Below, one piece after another: positions 12,979-24,000 of a stretch of DNA of 64,000 nucleotides (positions are counted from its first letter, which is position 1; every line of letters starts with the position of its first letter). This DNA comes from Tenrec ecaudatus. Taxonomy: Eukaryota; Chordata; Mammalia; Afrosoricida; Tenrecidae. Made by a program: the position numbers and the translations under genes. The stretch spans positions 40,518,001 to 40,582,000 of the forward strand of contig NC_134539.1 of the NCBI RefSeq assembly GCF_050624435.1, in the 5' to 3' direction. The notes under the pieces are model-generated. The model saw only the letters and a list, made by a program, of their open reading frames with translations. It was not told the DNA's origin and searched no databases.

Positions 12979-13770
12979 CCCGTATATACTCGAATATAAG
13001 CCAACCCGAGTATAAGCCCAGGTACCTAATTATTACCTGGGAAACCAGAAAAACTGATTGACTCTAGTATAAGGCTAGGGTGGAAAATGCAGAAGCTATT
13101 GGTGAGTTTCAATAGTCAAAACAAATGAAAATAAAATTACTAATAATTGAGAATCAGTGAGGTAATGTATTTTGTTTTAAATTAAAAAAATAAATAAAAG
13201 GACAAGTCATTTAACATTAGTAAACCAGCACAGTAAGTAGAAAATAGGTTCAACAAAAACAATAAGGTATCAGCAATGATACCTTAAGAGTACTATTCCA
13301 TGAGCTCAATCAGCAACCAAGCTAAAATGTAAAGTGTTAAAATCCTTCAAAACTGGATTCCTCATCATCATCCATATCCCAATGCAGAGCTTCAGCTAGT
13401 GTGAGGTCATCATAGACGCTATCCTCACTCAGATTGCCTTTCATACAAAGCGCAGTCTTCACTTCCATCCATAGCATTGCTAATACTACATTTCTGGAAG
13501 GCACGTCACACCATGTCTTCTGGAGTGTCTTCCCATGCATCTCAAACCCACTTTGCTATTAACTCCATGTCCATATCTTTAAACATTGAATGAAAATACT
13601 CCGTGTTCCTGAAGTTCCCTTAGACTCTCAGGCTTAGACATCTTTTGTCTCACTGTTTTATGTCATTTCTTACATTCACATTGTCTTCTCTATATTCATG
13701 AATAAGTTTCAGATTCTCTTCCACCATTTGTTTTGTTCCTTTTTATTTCCCTTTATTACTTTGAATGACC
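12979..13770 (-). pseudogene. Pogo/Tigger-like DNA transposon relic
   Basis: The left end has repeated CTCGAATATAAGCC / CGAGTATAAGCCCAGG motifs just after a TTA. On the minus strand a decayed frame reads DAWEDTPEDMV, stop, RAFQKCSISNAMDGSED. This resembles the C-terminus of pogo-type transposases (a Trp, then KKCGISNALDG-ED). The right end is lost where an AfroSINE begins at 13775. Confidence 0.5.
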
Positions 13771-13774
13771 TGCT

Positions 13775-13853
13775 TTCTTGGAAGCCCTAGTGACAATGTT
13801 GGGTAAGGAAGGGACTACTAACCACCATGTTGGCAGTTCAAACTTCCTCTCTC

Positions 13854-13939
<86 letters not shown>

Positions 13940-14102
13940 GCATGGGCACCCGCGTGTACTCTTGCTATTTCTTTCACTCTCACTCTCTCCTTCTCTCTCT
14001 GGGACAAAGATGAGACTATATACTTTGACAAAGATTTACAGCCTCCTAAACCCTATATGGTAATCATGAGGTTGAATTGACTCAATGGCAGTAAGTTTGG
14101 TT
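13775..14102 (+). mobile_element. AfroSINE with internal CT expansion
   Basis: The head is CACCATGTTGGCAGTTCAAA and the tail TTGACTCAATGGCAGTAAGT. The body is interrupted by about 90 bp of CT repeat, which produces long Ser/Leu or Arg/Glu shadow frames. Confidence 0.8.
13847..13937. repeat. (CT)n microsatellite
   Basis: CT run with two CTGT interruptions inside the AfroSINE. Confidence 0.97.
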
Positions 14103-14149
14103 GCTTTCCTCATGTGCCATGGGCTCAATACCATCTTCTCTTCTTCCAT

Positions 14150-14530
14150 ATTTTATTTACAGCATAGCACACAAAATAATGATCTGATTCAAAATGGCCA
14201 GTACCACTTCTTTTTTGCTGACCAATGCCTCGGATATTGATCTTTAAGCTTTGCATTTCGTTTTTATTATGTCTCATTTTTCTCAATTTTTGCGCACATA
14301 ACAGTATGATTATTAATGAATGTGCAGCCCTCTTTTCTTTTGGAACTGTGCCACCTCATCAAATGCAGGTCCGTCCATGTCAATAAGGTCGACACTGTTT
14401 TTTGGAGGCATCTCTTCCCCGGTCATAATCTGAGTTCCTTCCAACCTCAAACCTCGTCCTCCAAAACTATCAGATGAGGTTCTCCTGAAGGCCATCTGAT
14501 TTTCACCCAGCTGTTTCTTTGAAGTTGATT
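14150..14530 (-). mobile_element. RTE LINE 5' segment, antisense
   Basis: The minus strand reads ...GAAGAGATGCCTCC, GTGTCGACCTTATTGACATG and, further on, GGCCATTTTGAATCAGATCA. These are the 5' region and first endonuclease block of the RTE unit, colinear with 4463-4790. Confidence 0.65.
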
Positions 14531-14556
14531 GTCAGGTCATTTTTTAAACATATTTT

Positions 14557-14830
14557 TCAAAAATTGTGATTGCTAATGTTATTAATGAAAATGAAAACTA
14601 TTATTTCATATTTCTGATAATACTGATAAGAAGGTATGGTATCTAACCCATTTGCTGCTATGGTGGATGTGAGTGCTTGTGAAACGTTAGCATTCATTTC
14701 TTGGGTTCCAATTGTGCCTTGAAACACATATAGATCAAAGAGAAAACTGTACCCATCTTGAATGCTTGATTCAATTGAAATGCTGACCAAATAGAAACTG
14801 ATCCAGAAAAAAATAGCAAAGCAAAGCCAT
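14557..14830 (-). other. Unassigned open stretch beside the RTE fragment
   Basis: The minus strand is open for 77 codons with no recognised domain. It may be the RTE 5' UTR or an unrelated element. Confidence 0.2.
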
Positions 14831-14862
14831 TAAACTTAAAATTGTTCTTTTTAGATGAGGAC

Positions 14863-15625
14863 AGTATTGGGCTAGGTTTTCTAGAGAAGAAAAGGCAAGA
14901 AAGTTTTTATTTGTATACAGAAAGAGAGAGAGTGAAATTTATATCAAGAAAATGACTCACACAGTTGTAGAAACAGATAAGTCTGCCTGGCAGGTCCCAA
15001 GACCATGGGTTGGACGTTAGGCTGGAGGCTTCCCCTGACTCTCAAAGCTGTGAGGACTGATGCATATGTCCCATATAGCATCCCATATTCAGAAATACAT
15101 TGTTTTGATGCTCAAAGTACAAGTTACTTCAGCAGTACAAGTCACAGCAGGCTTATGACTACAGAGGTACATAAACAAATCTAAGGCCAGCAGGTCAAGC
15201 TTATGTCTACAGTAATGAATTGTCAACAGTAGGGAAAGAATCCAAGTTCAACTGGTCAGAGGGAAGGTCGGTGATGACTCTCAGGATTAGAAGACAAAAG
15301 GGAAAGACATTCGCTCATGTCCAAAGAATTTGAGGTCCGTGTAGGATTGAAACCCAGCAAAAAACGAGCATCATTTTCCTCAGTGTACTAGAAGCAGTTG
15401 ACAGTCCTTAGGAAGCATACTTTCAATGGTACATCACTACTGTGATTGGAGTCAGTGTGCTACATCCGGTAGTAATCTTCTTACAACTGATTAGCTGCTC
15501 ATAGTAGATCCCATTATGGAAGTGTTATGCTTCTGTTTAGTAACACAATAGGAGATCACTAAATTTTAATACCAAACCACTGATAATTCTGGTCCAGCCA
15601 AGTTGACATAAAGCATACTATCACA
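14863..15625 (-). mobile_element. Solo LTR, ERVL-type, antisense, with 5-bp target duplication
   Basis: AGGAC at 14858-14862 and at 15626-15630 flank the element exactly. It closes with ATACTATCACA, so its minus strand begins TGTGATAGTATGC. The left terminus has lost the canonical TG. Confidence 0.75.
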
Positions 15626-15630
15626 AGGAC

Positions 15631-16926
15631 AATAGAATGTTATGACTCATGTAGCGCTAGAGAAGTACTGATTGGCTGAGCATTTGTAACACCCTAATGT
15701 ATTCTTTCCATGTCACTATATTGGCTTGTTTCATATTTCTAAACCATGTATCTGCTTCATCCTTTATTATCAATTAAACTTTTTTTTTCCAAATATGGTC
15801 TCAAATTTCTGTTCATACAAAAACTGTTCCACATTTACTTGTCTAAGTTTCCAAAATGCCCCTCCCCCGCTATTTTTCTAATTATTCATAGATAAGTTTT
15901 TTCATCTTCCTTACCTTGATTTTTATATGTCCCGCTCACCATTTTACTTCTCATCTATTTCTCAACCCATCAGACCAAGGTTAATGAAACACAGTTATGA
16001 AACAAATACTCTCTGCCTTGTCTAAGCATCGTTGCTTTTCTGCAGTCACCTACGGACTTAAATTGTATTACAGGTAGTATGACTAAGAAAGCATTGGTTA
16101 AAAGCATTGGTCAAAATTGATTCTGTAGTCCAACTTCTTGGGCTTTGGGATCTGCATTCCAACGAACAGTTGTAATTGGAAACTGAAGTAATATGAGAAA
16201 ACCATAATAATGACTTCAAAGTGTGGGCTAACAAGAAATATTTAACATTTGTGCTTGATAGATAGCATAAATTTCTTCAAATTAGATGGAAATCACCTGA
16301 CTCGCATGTTTCTCTATATTAGTATACACACAGAAAAATTTTCATGTAATAGTCATGTTTGTACATACCATAAATAGAACTATTCCTTATGTGACATATA
16401 AAAATCACTAAGCATTTGTTGTATGCTTGAATGAATGAACTTCATGCCAATAATTCTATGATAGATTATCTAGCCCCAAGTGGTTTCTACAGAATACCAT
16501 ATTCAGAAGTACATTGTTTTGACGCACAAAGTACAAGTTACTCTGACTTGACAGATATTTGCACTCAGAGAATAATCCCCAAACAAATAAAACAGATGCG
16601 TATTAATACCAGAGTTGATTGGAATAGCTGGAAACAAGATTTTGCAGGCCAGAGCGAAAATCAGTTCCCCTCAAGGCAACGCAGCTTATCCTGCCACTGT
16701 CATTCATAGCACAGCTTTTTGTACTTGGCACAGCAACATAACCCAAACTTGCACATGTCTTATATTCTTGTAGGTATTTAATTTTTTTCTTTTACTGAGT
16801 ATTTAATTACTGTCACTTCAGTAAGCACGAAAAGTTGGTAAAAAAATATATAGAAGCTAATTAAATTTGCAGATAGGCACAAGAGGAAAAATTAAATATC
16901 TCAAATTTGCATTTTTAACTCATTTC
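15631..16926. other. No gene recognised
   Basis: AT-rich sequence. The only structure seen is a 44-bp segment at 16499-16542 that matches part of the LTR at 15085-15128. Confidence 0.4.
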
Positions 16927-17523
16927 TTTAGTAGTTACATAATATGGTGTCAATTTGGGACTTGAGAGGATTGTAAAGGCGTGGAGTCTAATCTGTCAAT
17001 TAGGTCATAGCCAAAGAGGCCTCTGTGTGGGCGTGGCCTTCTCATGAGAATTCTGGGAATTCCTGGTATTTCTTCCTGGGAGGCTAGAGACACATTTCTC
17101 TCTCTGCTCACACCCTTGGAGACTCTACATACAAGACACAGATCTACTGACAAGACACATGGCACTACACTCTGGGAGCTGGAGAAGCCACATGGATCTA
17201 CCCTGATCCAACTAGATGTCTGGAACTAGAGAAGCCATGTGGAGACCCCTGCCAGTGCTGAGATACTTACAATGCCACTGGATCCAAAGACTTTCTACCC
17301 AGTAGCCTGTGATCTTGCTGCTTTTGACATCACTGCATGTGAACACGAGTCTGAAGAGGATTTATAGATTGATATCGGACATATGGGATAATATCAGACT
17401 TATGGGCTTGGACTGAACTGGGTTGGATGCTTTCCTAATGTACAATTACCCTTTCTATAAAACTCTCTTATACACATATGAGTGTCCATGGATTTGTTTC
17501 TCTAGTCTACCTGGACTAACACA
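16927..17523 (+). mobile_element. Solo ERVL-like LTR (GGTGTCAATTTGGGACTT family)
   Basis: Same family as 25298, 33984 and 36172: GTAGTTACATAATATGGTGT at the start, TCTAGTCTACCTGGACTAACACA at the end (18 bases typed here from a longer match). Flanks ATTTC and ATTTT form a near-perfect 5-bp duplication. Confidence 0.8.
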
Positions 17524-17694
17524 ATTTTCATCATTAGTTGTTTAATAAATGGGTTAACTTTTGGTAAGTTATGTCACTTATGGAAACACTATTTATGCTA
17601 TAACATTTTCATTTACCTGATTATGACAGAAATACCAAATATATTATGAATGTTCTAAAAATTCTCATCCTTGATTTTAAGTTTCTTGTGTTAT

Positions 17695-18470
17695 TGTTTT
17701 TGCAAGGTGTCCTGGAGTCAATGACACCACAAAGCAACCATGTGTACAGCAGAATGAACCACTGCCTAGTCTTGCCCCAACCTCACACCTTGATATGGTT
17801 GAATTGAACTCATTGTTTCAGCAGTCACTGTGTTAAACAAGTTTCTTTAAGATCTTCCTCATTTGCACTGACGCACTCACAAGCATAATGTCGTTTTCCA
17901 AGAAATGGTCCATATTGATCACATGTACAAAGTACTTGAGATAGACTTTCACCATTCTTGCATCCAAGGAGCATTCTGACTGTACTTTCTGTAGGACAGA
18001 TTGATTTGTTCTTCTTCCAATCCATGAACACATTCAATATTCTTCACCAGTAACATAATCCAAGTCCACCTTCCACCTTCCTTATTCCTTCTCTAGCTTT
18101 ACACGCACAGGATTGGATCGCAGACACCCTGACTCCCGTCAGATTCACATCAGTCCTCAAAATGATATATTTGCTCTTTGATACTTTAAAAAGATCTTGT
18201 GTGTATGCAATTTGACTGTGGCATCTGTGAGCATTAATTATAGATCATAGGAAAAATAATACTCTGTCAGTCTTTTCTCTATCACAATGTAATTTATTGA
18301 TCCCATTGTGAGGAGTTAGGTTGTCCTTAGATTGCATTGTCAATCATTCTGAAGGCAGCATTCTTTGGTCATCATCCAATGCCTCCAATGTTGCTCACAT
18401 TCAGCAAACAAGATTGTGTCATCTGTGTAACACAGATCCTCTTTGCAATGCACTGAATTATTTAAGATAG
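17695..18470 (-). mobile_element. RTE LINE 3' half, antisense
   Basis: It contains the reverse complements of the RTE C-terminal coding and 3' region (TTTTCCAAGAAATGGTCC, AGCATTCTGACTGTACTT, AACAAGATTGTGTCATCTG). Stops are frequent. Confidence 0.7.
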
Positions 18471-18484
18471 CTCATCTAATCCTA

Positions 18485-18835
18485 AATCTTATTACTTCCC
18501 CCTAATGACCTCCACTTTCCAGATGGGTCTGGGTAAAAATATGCGGAAAGGTACCGGTTGGATTATGATCCAGCTGTGAGTGATTGTTAACAAGGTCAAT
18601 TGTTGCTGCCATCCTGCTGGATTTTAAAATGAGCCATTTCAGAAGCTGGAGGGTACAATCATAGTAGTAGTAAAAAGTAAAATTCCAGAGGAATTTCATC
18701 TCTTGGACCCTGAGATTAAATCTCCTTGATACAAGAGACAGTTTTTACATCAGAGGAATGCCAAAGGAGCAGAAAGAATAGGACCCGAAACCAGAACATG
18801 AGACAAAACAGTGGAGGTGAAGCACAAAGAGCAAG
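18485..18835 (+). mobile_element. LTR-like repeat, family shared with 41870-42245
   Basis: Colinear blocks are shared with the later copy: TGGGTCTGGGTA / AGGTCTGGGTA, AGTGATTGTTAACAAGGT / AGTGATTATTAACAGGGT, and an AGAGCAAGTAAA end. The class is inferred and target duplications were not found. Confidence 0.45.
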
Positions 18836-18842
18836 TAAAAGC

Positions 18843-19105
18843 AAAACTTAATGCCACTGAATTGATTCTGACTCATAGCGACCATCAGTTGTTGGTTGGT
18901 GGTGGTAACAGAGTCGGCTATAACCCATAGTGACCCTACGCTCAACAAAAGGAAGCACTGACTGGTCCTGCACTGTCCTCACAATTGTTCCATCTTCTTT
19001 AGGGCATTCCTATTCCTGCAGTCTCTCCAGCTTGCCAAGAAGGATGTCATTCTCCAGAGACTGGGCTCTCCTGCCAACATGTCCACGGTATACGATTATT
19101 GATGT
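18843..19105 (-). mobile_element. RTE LINE 3' end, antisense
   Basis: Starts in the reverse-complement tail (GAATTGATTCTGACTCATAG), which recurs after a short gap, then reads into TTGCCAAGAAGGATGTCATT and CCTGCCAACATGTCCACGG. Confidence 0.7.
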
Positions 19106-19800
19106 TGGTGTTGTTAGGTACCAGCAAGTCAGTTCTGAACCATAGTGACCATCTGCATCACAGAATGAAACCCCACATGGCTCCGAGTCATCCTCACAAT
19201 TATTCCAATGCCTGAGCGCATTGTTGAGCCACTATGTAAATACATCTCATTGAGGGCCTTCCACTTCTTTACTGCCCCTCCACTTTACCAAGTGCGATGC
19301 TCTTCTCCAGGGACTGGTCTCTCCTGACAATATGTCCAAGGTATGTAAGAAGGAGTCTTGCCATCCTTGCCTCAAAGGGGACAGTCTGGCCTTACTTCTG
19401 CCAAGAAAGATGTGTGTGTCTGTTTAGCAGTCCATAATACTTTCAATATGCTGCCCCAGCACCTAAATGGAAATGCGCCCATTTTTCTCCAGTCTTCTTA
19501 TTCATAGCCCAACTTTCACATATATATGAGGCGATGAAAAATACCATGGCTTGGGTCAAGTGTGTCATTGTCCTCAAAATAACATCCTTGCTTGCAAATA
19601 CTCTGTGGAGGTTTTGTGCAGCAGATTTACCTAATGAAATGCTTCACTTGTCTATCAGTCTGTTGTACTGTGGTGACTGGCATGTTGTTGTGATGCTTAG
19701 TTTTCTCACAGAGTATCCTGTGAGTGTGTCCAGGTAAAAATTATCAAGGACCCTAGCTAAGTCAAATACTCAATTCCTTTCTGAGTTTTACTAATCTGTC
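19106..19800 (-). mobile_element. RTE LINE 3' half, antisense, second copy
   Basis: A fresh tail (GTTGTTAGGTACCAGCAAGT) restarts the same order of 3' blocks as the neighbour at 18843, so it is a second insertion. It runs into the C-terminal coding region (CATGGCTTGGGTCAAGTGTG). Confidence 0.75.
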
Positions 19801-20330
19801 TCTCCCCACTCATTAAGAGCCTGGATCTGCATATCTGACCAGTCTCCTCTAGAGTAAGGATACCTAGAAATTGAAGCTCTGTAACATAAGATCTTTGTTA
19901 AACCATAACTTTGTTTTACAGCTTGTACTTGTCATTCCAAGATTATGTCTGTTTGGATAAACCACCTCATTCAACATATATGTGGGTGTGTATATACCTA
20001 TATCTATATCATCTATATATTATGAGAACAGAGAGATTGGGAGAAGAACATTTTGAAAAAGGACCTCTATCACCCTGTTATACTGTCTCCTGCATGTGAA
20101 AATAAAGTAATGGGTAACATCTCCAATCCTTGCCTTGCACACACTGAAACAATTCACATCGCAGCAAAATTTGTAATCCAAGTGAGTTTTTATGAAGGAA
20201 CAGAAAGGATTTAGGTTTTACAGTCTCAAAAGGAGACATGCTATTTATGGAAAGCGTGCCAAACCTCGCGGATGCCATGCTGGGGTTCACAACTGGCACC
20301 AAAAAAAACATGGTGAAAAGAACAACCATA
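19801..20330. other. No gene; partly possible LTR interior
   Basis: Nothing recognised at 19801-20080. From 20080 to 20330 the sequence may belong to the element attached to the LTR at 20331. Confidence 0.35.
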
Positions 20331-20852
20331 TGTGTGGAACTGAGGAATCTCAGAGTCTGGGAGGCCAAGAGTCCAAGTTCACGTGGGCCCCTAGTGCGCC
20401 TGGAGCAGACCTCTGCAATCGCATGCACGTCCCACAAGGAAGAGGCCCTCCTGACATCATGCCTCTGAACCAGGGCAGAGCTAAATAAGACTGGTGGCAG
20501 GCCAAGAGGAGATGCCAATAGTGTTAAGTGAGCAAAGGGAAAAGAAAGTGTTCTGGGGCATACTTCCTGCCTTTATTCTATCCTGCCCCTGGCTGAAGGA
20601 GGCTGGTTGAAGGTATTGGTTGATGTCATTGGCTGAGTTAGGCCCACCTGTGATGAACCTAAGAGGGGTGTCCAAGGTATTGATTTTTCTGGGACTAGGG
20701 GATCCTAGTCGGTGAATACTCAGTCCTGGGTTTCTCCCATAGGTGTCCAATTGGTGTGCCTGATTTCTTTCCAACCTCCTATATGTGGGCCTTTGCAGGC
20801 ATGGGAGGGACATCAACCCTGTCCCTAAAGCTACCTACCTAACATAACCACA
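20331..20852 (-). mobile_element. Antisense LTR just upstream of CYLC2
   Basis: The segment has TG...CA ends (TGTGTGGAACTG to CATAACCACA). On the minus strand it reads as an LTR, with a GAATAAAGGCAGG element that could act as TATA box or poly(A) signal. Beyond its minus-strand 3' end, a TTGGTGCCAGTTGTG stretch at about 20293-20307 resembles a primer-binding site, and about 250 bp more could be internal sequence (20080-20330). No target duplication was resolved. It ends about 230 bp before the CYLC2 ATG. The family was not identified. Confidence 0.5.
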
Positions 20853-21009
20853 TGCCAGTTAAACCAAGCATTTTTAATCATGTAAGAATTATATATATTT
20901 AAAAATTATCAGCTGAACAGAGAAAGATTGAATTTCAGAGAGCTTAGGGCATAAGTAAAATGGGCTCCTCTTGCTTGTCTTTTTAATTCCCAGTGTTCTG
21001 ATCTCTCTA

Positions 21010-21030
21010 TGATGTCACCTCTTGACATCA
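21010..21030 (+). promoter_or_regulatory. Paired CRE-like octamers upstream of CYLC2
   Basis: TGATGTCA at 21010-21017 and its exact reverse complement TGACATCA at 21023-21030 lie 50-71 bp before the CYLC2 start codon. Each differs from the consensus CRE TGACGTCA by one base. CRE sites bound by CREM-tau near the start site drive many spermatid genes, so the position and tissue fit. Binding and the transcription start are inferred; no clear TATA box was seen. Confidence 0.4.
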
Positions 21031-21080
21031 CTAGACTGAATTTACAATGCTTACTTCCTGGCAAATCATAAGTGGGGGAA

Positions 21081-21097
21081 ATGTCTGTACCAAGATT
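21081..21097 (+). CDS. CYLC2: CYLC2 coding exon 1 (17 nt)
   Basis: This exon encodes MSVPR plus the first two bases of a Phe codon, then the donor GTAAGTC. The Phe codon is completed by the first base of exon 2 (TT|C). That matches the MSLPRF start of other cylicins, which decides both the start codon and the splice site. At 17 coding bases it is too short for ORF finders. Confidence 0.85.
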
Positions 21098-24000
21098 GTA
21101 AGTCTTTTATTTTTAAATAACTGAAATCACTGTTTAGCTTTATCATTATTCTCTGTAGTAGAATGAAATGTTAATTTTGTTGTGTCATTGTTAAAAAGAG
21201 ATTCTGTGTTTAGTGGAGATATATTTTCAAGTAATGCTTTATGTTGCTTTAATTCCAGACCTAATGCTTGTACTTCAATAAAGTAGGTACATGTTTGGGG
21301 GCTAGTCTTCTTAACTGTAACATTTACTTCATCTCTCACTATATTGTGTTTTTAGTCATAGAGAATTTCAAAATTCATGGTTTGAATTCTTGGACCCATT
21401 CCTTGGGAGTGATTTGAAATTTTATAGAAATATTGTGTCACAGTGACTGAAGAGTATCTCTGACATTTAGAGGGTAAGAGCCAGTCCTTCATAGAGAAGA
21501 TGAACAAAAATGCTAATTACTTTTTCAGTGATAAACACAATGTGTGGACAAGTATGGTGGCATGTAAAGTAACTTATCTGTGCAGGGATAGTATTATTAT
21601 TAAATCTCCTTTAGCTTAATTTATTTTGTTATAAAGGGAGATGGAAAATAAAACTCTTCAATATGTAAAATAATGAAGAAATGTCATAGTGAAATATCAA
21701 ACACAAAGGATTTCAGAAAGTTTGTGAAAAATCAAATTATAATCTTAGAAGTATATAAATTGTATTTCTCAAAATAATCTCTATCAAGTTAAAGACATTT
21801 TGTAAGAAATGGTACCAGCCAGTGAGGCTATTCATAAGAAACTGAGTGTCCTGAGTGATTTGAGTTGACACCAATTTTAACCCATAATATTTTGAAAATC
21901 CACCATTCAGAATAGGTGTGTGTGGAGATTGTTATTAATGTGATAGGAGATACAGCCTAATACTGAGTCTATCATATTCCTATGAGAAATTAGTCAACAA
22001 CATGGTGACCGGTTGATTACATAGGACCACTTCCATCATGGGATAGACATCATTTTGTTTTTACTGGAACAGATACTCTGGATATAGATTTGCTTTCCTT
22101 GCCTGCAATGCTTCTTCATAAACTACCATTTATGGATGTACCGAATCCCTTAACTACCAGAACAGTAACCCATACAATAAGACATTGTCAAGGGACACAC
22201 TTCAAAGCAAATAAACTAAGCCTATGGGCTCATGCTTATAGAATTTATTGGTCTCTTCATGTTCCCCATTATCTTTATACAGCTGACATGATACAATGAT
22301 TAAACAGCCTTCTAGAGACACAATTATGCTAACAATTAGAGGAAGAACAAGACAAACCCTCAATCAACAGGGGGAAATAAAACAGAAAGGTTAGAAAAGA
22401 AATAAATGAATTGGCAAACAAAAATAATGGGAAAAATCAATAAGACAAAAAGTTGGGTCTCAGGAGGGAAGAATTAACAAAATTGACAAACCACTTACAA
22501 ACTAAGCAAAGGAAAAAAAGAGAAGCTGCAAACATCTAGAGTTAGAGATGACAATGGTGACATCACAACAGACCCAAGTGAAATATAAAGAACAATAACA
22601 CACTACTATGAAAGACTGCACTCCAACAAGTTCGAAACCCTAGGAAAAAATGCATCAACATCTCTCCAAATTAATGTAGACTGATGTAGAAAACGTCAAC
22701 AGACTCATAACAACAACAACAAAAAGAACTAGAACAGATCATAAAAAAATCCAAAAACCTTCAATCAAGAAAATCCCATGACAAGATGCCTTCCCAGGAG
22801 AGCTCTACCAAGTATACAAAAAAGAACTGCCACAAATTCTACACTGATTATTCCAGAATATTAAAAAGTATAGGAAATTCCCAAAATCAATTTAACCACA
22901 AAATCAATTTGCCAAGTTCCCGTATGGATTAAACCTCACTTGAATGACCTCAGACCGCTGAACAGGCAGACGATTGTCTTGTCTGCAGGCAGAATGCACT
23001 GGATTGTTGATATAGTTCAGCTAAAATTTGACATCTGATTATGTGTTTTCCCATTTGCTGTTCTAGATTTTGTTTTATGTGTTTATTTCAGGTTGATGTT
23101 TCTCCTGTATTTTATTTTGTTGGTGGTGTTTGCTTTTGTGTGGTTTTTCTTTTTTGAAATCCTAGCTATGTAAATCAATAGACAGTAACCAGGTGAATAT
23201 TTTCTTAGGGTAATGGCAGGAGAGGAGGGGGACTTACAGAAAATTAATAATAATGAGTACACAAGAATGAAAACAAATGTTCTAAAATGATTGAGATGAT
23301 AATTAAGCAACTCTTTTAATTTATTTAAACCATTGAATTGTATATATGTAAACTATATGTAGAAAAAGTGTTAAACTAATATAAAAATTTGAAAAGACAC
23401 AATTATGTTGACAGCTAGTTGGCAATACCTTGCCAGGTCGGGACAATATTTCTAGGACCCACCCAATACCACTGAGTATATTCTGACTCAATGGTATTCC
23501 AATATTGTAAGCCTTTTGGGGATCAGCTAGCCTCTCCTTTTTCTAAAGGAGTGGATGGCTTATTTGAAGCACTGATCTTGCAGATAGAAAGCCCAATACT
23601 TACCTGATCCTTATAATATAAATTTATAAATGGAAAACAGTTTGCAACATGGGTTTTTACTTTCCTATACAGAATGTAACTTTAAAGTCATATGTCATTA
23701 TTTTTGCATTTTGACATAAACACAAACACACACAAGCACAAGTATGCCCTGTAATGGTTTGTATTTACTTACATTTTATAATACATTAAGCATTTGATTT
23801 TGCATGGTGCTTTCTTTTTTTCCCTAATAAATCATTTTATTGTGGGCTCTTCCAGCTCTTATAAAAACCCATGCATCATTTGTATCAAGCACATTTGTAC
23901 ATATGCTGCCATCATCATTATCAAAACATTTTCTTTATACTTGAGCCCTTGATATCAGCTCTTCTTTTTACCCTTCCACCTTTGTGACCCCTTGATAAAT

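Noticed and set aside
13756-14080. Long Arg/Glu and Ser/Leu frames
   Set aside because: They are translations of a CT microsatellite.
20078-20518. 146-codon minus-strand frame as a gene
   Set aside because: It crosses an LTR boundary and a primer-site-like sequence. No domain was recognised, so it is treated as retroelement sequence.
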